A stretch of DNA of 64,000 bases from Lederbergia citrisecunda (GTDB lineage Bacteria > Bacillota > Bacilli > Bacillales > Bacillaceae_C), in assembly GCF_018343695.1 (NCBI RefSeq), contig NZ_JAGYPJ010000001.1, forward strand, positions 3,346,511 through 3,410,510. The letters are read 5' to 3'. A program made the position numbers and the translations under genes. Shown piece by piece: positions 60,385 through 64,000 of the stretch. Positions within the stretch are counted from its first letter, which is position 1; every line of letters begins with the position of its first letter. The notes under the pieces were generated by a model. It was not told the DNA's origin, made no database searches, and saw only the letters and a program-made list of their open reading frames with translations.

Positions 60385-61242
60385 TTAAAGTCCCTTATAC
60401 ACTTCAAGTAATTCTTCCGGTTTCAAATCGACAACGAAGGATCCGCCGTTCGTATCCTTTTTCACTGCTTCTTTCACTTCTTCTGTATGGTAAAGCTCTA
60501 CAATGCGCTTGAACGTTTCATTGTCCGCATCTTCGCTACGTGCAGCAAAAACATTCACGTATGGAATGGCGTTTTTGTCCGCGCCATCTTCAAGAAAAAT
60601 AGGGTCTTTCGCAGGGTCGAAACCAGCTTGGCCCGCTACTCCGTTATTGATGACGGAAATGGCTACGTCAGGCAATACTTGCGGTGTTTGCTGAGCGACC
60701 ATCGGGATAATTTCCAAGTTTTTCGGATTATCAACGATTTTAGAAGGATCCCCGAAAAGTCCAAAGTCATCTGCTAATTTGATTAAACCTGCAGATTCAA
60801 GCAATTTCAAAGCACGCGCTTGGTTAGATGGATCGTCCGGAATAGCGACTTTCGCTTTGTCTTCTAACTCGGAAACATCTTTTATTTTTTTTGAATAAAT
60901 ACCCATCGGAGCAATCACCGTAGCGCCAATTGGTACTAAATCCGCGTTGTTTTCCTTAGAAAAAGAGCTAAGAAAGGCGATATGTTGAAAAGAATTTATG
61001 TCTATATCCCCATTTTCCAACGCTTGGTTTGGAAGCGTGTAGTCCGCGAATTCCACTAACTCGATTTCAATGCCTTCAGCGGCTGCTTTTTTCTTCAAGA
61101 TTGGCCATACTTCTCCATCTGTACCCGTTACACCAATCTTTATTTTTTTCGTTTTTCCATCTGCACCAGTTGCAGAGTTACCGCAAGCTGCAAGTACTGC
61201 CGCAACTGTTAGAACGAATAACAATAACAATGTTTTTTTCAT
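60385..61242 (-). CDS. metQ: Methionine ABC transporter binding lipoprotein MetQ
   Basis: A 285-aa lipoprotein of the NlpA/MetQ family. Signal MKKTLLLLFVLTVAAVLAAC with the lipobox Cys at residue 20. The mature part begins KKIKIGVTGTDGEVWPILKKKAAAEGIEIELVEF and continues with FADYTLPNQALENGDIDINSFQHIAFL, the conserved MetQ block. It captures methionine (D or L, or derivatives) for MetNP. AAAAAGGAG precedes the ATG. Third gene of the operon. Confidence 0.92.
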   Translation of the reverse strand: MKKTLLLLFVLTVAAVLAACGNSATGADGKTKKIKIGVTGTDGEVWPILKKKAAAEGIEIELVEFADYTLPNQALENGDIDINSFQHIAFLSSFSKENNADLVPIGATVIAPMGIYSKKIKDVSELEDKAKVAIPDDPSNQARALKLLESAGLIKLADDFGLFGDPSKIVDNPKNLEIIPMVAQQTPQVLPDVAISVINNGVAGQAGFDPAKDPIFLEDGADKNAIPYVNVFAARSEDADNETFKRIVELYHTEEVKEAVKKDTNGGSFVVDLKPEELLEVYKGL

Positions 61243-61266
61243 GATGTCGATTCTCCTTTTTTATTA

Positions 61267-61929
61267 TTAGCGACGCATAATTTTGCGTGAAAGTGTATTT
61301 CCTACCCATTGGGCGATTTGAACGAGGAAGATCAAAATGACAACTGTGACAACCATGACACTCCAATCGAAACGCTGGTATCCGTATGTCTGGGCAATAT
61401 GACCAAGTCCTCCGCCACCGACTATTCCGGCCATCGCCGAGAAGTCGATTAAGCCTATGGTCATAAAGGTTAGACCTAATACCAACGGACCGAGTGCTTC
61501 GGGAATCAAGACCGTAAAGATAATCTGTAATGGACTTGCCCCCATCGCCTTTGCTGCTTCGACGACACCCGGATCAATGCTCACCAGGTTATTCTCGACT
61601 ACGCGAGCGATGGCGAATGAAGCGGCAATCGTCATCGGGAAGACCGCACCGCCGATGCCGATCGTCGTTCCAATGACCAGACGAGTCACCGGACTGATCG
61701 CAAATAGGAAAATAATGAACGGAATCGGCCGGATAAAGTTGATTAAAAAGTTAAGCAAATTAAAGATGAACCGGTTCTCAAGGATATTTCCTTTCCGTGT
61801 TACATATAGAATTAGGCCAATTGCAATCCCGATGATGGAACCTAGGACTAGAGTAATTGCGACCATGAGAATCGTTTCGCCGGTGGCTTCGACGATGCGT
61901 GGCCAAAACGTATTCCAATCAACCTTCAT
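61267..61929 (-). CDS. metP: Methionine ABC transporter permease MetP/MetI
   Basis: A 220-aa permease with five helices. The EAA loop is VVEAAKAMGASPLQIIFTVLIPEALGPLVLG; the start TILMVAITLVLGSIIGIAIGLILY and the end MVVTVVILIFLVQIAQWVGN are typical of MetI. The ATG at 61929 is chosen because GGAGGTG lies 7 nt upstream; it overlaps metN by 11 bp. Confidence 0.92.
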   Translation of the reverse strand: MKVDWNTFWPRIVEATGETILMVAITLVLGSIIGIAIGLILYVTRKGNILENRFIFNLLNFLINFIRPIPFIIFLFAISPVTRLVIGTTIGIGGAVFPMTIAASFAIARVVENNLVSIDPGVVEAAKAMGASPLQIIFTVLIPEALGPLVLGLTFMTIGLIDFSAMAGIVGGGGLGHIAQTYGYQRFDWSVMVVTVVILIFLVQIAQWVGNTLSRKIMRR

Positions 61930-62944
61930 GGACAGACACCTCCTCAATCTCTACAACTATGTTCAATTCTTCGATGACTTGTTGTACGGAGGATTCATCA
62001 CCTTCGAATGACACCAATAAATTACCGATAAGCTTTCCCTGCAATTCACGGACCGAACCGTACACAATGTTCACGTCGACTCCGTGTTTGCGGGTCACAC
62101 GGGACAATACCGGATCCCCAGCCACTTCTCCTTTGAAGATGACTCGGTAGAGCTGCTTGCCACCGCGCTCCTTCCATTCACTCAACAAATGATCAGAAGG
62201 ACGATCCTTTTGTACGGATTCGATGAACCGCTTCGTCGTCGGGTGCTGCGGATTCGTGAATGTGTCAAATACACTGCCTTGCTCGATAACTTCTCCGTTC
62301 TCCATGACGGCCACCCTATCACAAATCGTTTGAATGACGTTCATTTCGTGAGTGATCAATAAAATAGTTAAACCAAGATCCTTGTTGACTTTTTTCAAAA
62401 GGCGAAGGATTTCTGCGGTTGTATCCGGATCAAGTGCCGAAGTGGCTTCATCGCAGATCAGTATATCCGGTGATGTCGCGATTGCCCGCGCAATGCCGAC
62501 CCGCTGTTTTTGCCCGCCTGACAGCTGCTCGGGATAATCATTCGCTTTCTCCGACAACCCGACAAAGCTTAAGAGCTCCGCTACGCGCTCATTGATTTCC
62601 TTCTTCGGAACACCTGCCAATTTAAGCGGATATGCCACGTTGCCGGCAACGGTCCGGGAATTGAATAAGTTAAAGTTCTGAAAGATCATCCCGATCCTGC
62701 GGCGAAGCTTCCGTAATTCCTTCTGAGAAAGACTTGCCACGTCCACCCCTTGTACGCATACAGCACCGCTCGTCGGCCGCTCCAACATATTCACCAGTCT
62801 TAAGAGCGTACTCTTTCCGGCACCACTGAAACCGATGATGCCAAAGATTTCGCCTTGCTCAATTGACAGCGAAACTTCCTTTACCGCATGCACCTCCCGG
62901 TTGGCGAGCCTGAACGTCTTGGCTGCCTGCTTAAATTCGATCAT
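61919..62944 (-). CDS. metN: Methionine ABC transporter ATP-binding protein MetN
   Basis: A 341-aa ATPase subunit. Walker A GFSGAGKSTLLRLVN (about residues 38-52), signature LSGGQKQRVGIARAI, Walker B ILICDEATSALDPDT and the His loop LLITHEMNV. The C-terminal 90 residues form the NIL (ACT-like) domain, which binds methionine for trans-inhibition (RVTRKHGVDVNIVYGSVRELQGKLIGNLLVSF). GAGGAGG precedes the ATG. First gene of the operon behind a SAM riboswitch. Confidence 0.94.
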   Translation of the reverse strand: MIEFKQAAKTFRLANREVHAVKEVSLSIEQGEIFGIIGFSGAGKSTLLRLVNMLERPTSGAVCVQGVDVASLSQKELRKLRRRIGMIFQNFNLFNSRTVAGNVAYPLKLAGVPKKEINERVAELLSFVGLSEKANDYPEQLSGGQKQRVGIARAIATSPDILICDEATSALDPDTTAEILRLLKKVNKDLGLTILLITHEMNVIQTICDRVAVMENGEVIEQGSVFDTFTNPQHPTTKRFIESVQKDRPSDHLLSEWKERGGKQLYRVIFKGEVAGDPVLSRVTRKHGVDVNIVYGSVRELQGKLIGNLLVSFEGDESSVQQVIEELNIVVEIEEVSVHEG

Positions 62945-63020
62945 GCTTTGTCCCTCCTCTTGCTGTTATTGCTTCATGCAGACAATGCAGATTGCAGTCA
63001 TCTACCTTTCTTTTTTGAAC

Positions 63021-63203
63021 GAAAAAAGCCTTCTTTTTTCTCATCCATAAGAAAAAAGAAGGCTTCTATAAAGAAAACCATCTCGTTCTCATCTTTCAGA
63101 TGCACATAGCATCTGCAGGAATTGGCACGATTGTTCATTCGTCATGAACCCGCTGCCGAGATGTCATAGGGCCTGTCCCTCGATCTCTCTGGATAAGAAA
63201 GTG
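63021..63203 (-). ncRNA. SAM-I (S-box) riboswitch
   Basis: Minus-strand aptamer: CTTATCCAGAG, GAGGGACAGGCCCTATGA, CGGCAGCGGGT, GTGCCAATTCCTGC and CTGAAAGATGAG appear in S-box order (about 63203 to 63088), with P1 formed by CTTATC/GATGAG. It is followed by a terminator stem AGCCTTCTTTTTTCT / AGAAAAAAGAAGGCT plus TTTTTTC (63021-63067). SAM binding should stop transcription of metNPQ. Confidence 0.93.
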
Positions 63204-63439
63204 ATGTATTGCTATTCGATTGTTGCAAGAATTGATTATTACTTTATGCCGGTTTATGAGAAAAGTCAACTTAGATTTTTAAAGTAATATTATTCTGATT
63301 ATTGGAAGGGTTTACTGTTAAGGCAATTTCTTCATACCTTCCGCACTAAAAAATGATATAGGTCTTAGCATTCGTATATTAATAGATACACAGTATTTAA
63401 CTAGATTTTAGAGTCGATTGATACAATACAAAATAAATA

Positions 63440-63486
63440 AGCAAGGCAAGAATATCATCAATGAATATCTTGTCTTGCTTACTTTT
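63440..63486 (-). terminator. Terminator of the mqo gene
   Basis: AAGCAAGACAAGATATTC pairs with GATATTCTTGCCTTGCTT, followed by ATTTATTTT. A degraded half-copy of the same stem is visible near 57815-57842. Confidence 0.85.
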
Positions 63487-63504
63487 GATAGATGTTCGAT
63501 TCAC

Positions 63505-64000
63505 TTAACCTACCTGTACCGCCACTTTTTCACTTAAACCAAGGGCTTGCGCAGTTGACTCATGAATTTCTTGGAAAAGCTCTGGGTTTTCCGTAAGTGA
63601 TACACCGTAAGAAGGAATCATTTCCTTTAATTTTGGTTCCCACTCTTCCATATGTTGTGGGAAGCATTTTTCTAATACTTCCAGCATGACGTGAACAGCA
63701 GTAGATGCACCTGGAGAAGCTCCTAGCAACGCAGCAACCGAGCCATCAGTAGCCGTAACTACTTCCGTACCAAATTGCAGGGTTCCTTTACCGGCTTCCG
63801 TATCTTTGATTACTTGTACACGTTGGCCTGCTACGACGATATCCCAATCTTCACTTTTTGCGTTCGGAATAAATTCACGCAATTCTTCCATGCGTTTTTC
63901 ATTCGATAACAACACTTGCTGAATTAAGTATTTTGTCAGAGGCAACTCTTTTACACCTGCTGCCAACATCGTAAGGACATTATATGGTTTTACGGAACAG
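63505..64000 (-). CDS. mqo: Malate:quinone oxidoreductase (N-terminal part outside the window)
   Basis: The C-terminal 165 residues of an FAD-dependent, membrane-associated malate dehydrogenase (quinone). The frame stays open to the right edge ([24 protein letters not shown]). [51 protein letters not shown] and [27 protein letters not shown] are characteristic of Mqo, the latter near the flavin. Full-length Mqo is about 490-500 aa, so roughly 330 residues lie outside. It oxidises malate to oxaloacetate in the TCA cycle, passing electrons to menaquinone. Confidence 0.9.
   Translation of the reverse strand, partial: CSVKPYNVLTMLAAGVKELPLTKYLIQQVLLSNEKRMEELREFIPNAKSEDWDIVVAGQRVQVIKDTEAGKGTLQFGTEVVTATDGSVAALLGASPGASTAVHVMLEVLEKCFPQHMEEWEPKLKEMIPSYGVSLTENPELFQEIHESTAQALGLSEKVAVQVG

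Noticed and set aside
59328-60411. Several frames of 60-172 codons opposite the M20 gene
   Set aside because: These are shadows favoured by the G+C-rich third positions of the M20 gene; none has a start signal.

Overview
The window looks like chromosome from a motile, low-G+C, Gram-positive rod of the order Bacillales (Bacillaceae/Caryophanaceae type). The reasons are strong AGGAGG-type ribosome binding sites, GTG/TTG starts, hairpin-plus-T-run terminators, exact matches to the CcpA cre consensus, a SAM-I (S-box) riboswitch, a sigma-D-like promoter beside csrA and flagellin, and protein families usual in Bacillus relatives. No rRNA, tRNA, CRISPR array or intact insertion sequence was seen. 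Species cannot be assigned from sequence alone.

Layout. 1-3.2 kb: tail of a Ugp-type ABC transporter operon (permease end, lipoprotein, RNase J-like beta-CASP hydrolase). 3.2-8.5 kb: AraC regulator and a nearby AraC remnant, an anchored protein, an NrtR-like Nudix regulator with a palindromic operator, and a quinone oxidoreductase. 9-12.7 kb: secreted GH30 glycosidase and an amino acid permease. 12.9-21.2 kb: accessory genes, including an ANT(4')-like nucleotidyltransferase, Ig-like secreted protein, Gfo/Idh/MocA dehydrogenase, methyltransferase, membrane protein and lipoprotein. 21.3-26.9 kb: an acid-sugar operon (dehydrogenase, DUF1537 kinase, class II aldolase, GntP permease) divergent from its GntR regulator, with phased operators and two cre sites. 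27.3-29.4 kb: an orphan actin-type (type II) partition locus, parM-parR, with a GTAAAC-rich putative centromere.

29.7-38.8 kb: LysM-3D cell-wall protein, cPGS-family P-loop protein, GIY-YIG protein, membrane protein, a copper-amine-oxidase-like protein with an altered cofactor motif, a NupC-type transporter and a metallo-hydrolase. 39-42.4 kb: a visibly more G+C-rich 7TMR-DISM kinase/response-regulator pair, probably acquired. 42.6-46.8 kb: flagellar region with a large flagellin, two csrA genes, a sigma-D promoter with a tiny ORF and terminator, and a decayed transposase. 47-57.7 kb: orphan sulfite-oxidase tail, Ig-like secreted protein, a two-component system, two small membrane proteins, a SNF2/SWIM helicase and an MFS transporter. 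57.8-64 kb: 21-bp tandem repeat touching a PP2C-like gene, then the SAM-riboswitch-controlled metNPQ operon with an M20 hydrolase, and the C-terminal part of malate:quinone oxidoreductase.

A dispersed element of about 40-50 bp (core near ACTTATGGTACGGTTCACCGT) occurs at least eleven times between genes, all recognised copies in the same orientation. All assignments come from reading motifs by eye; no database search was run.
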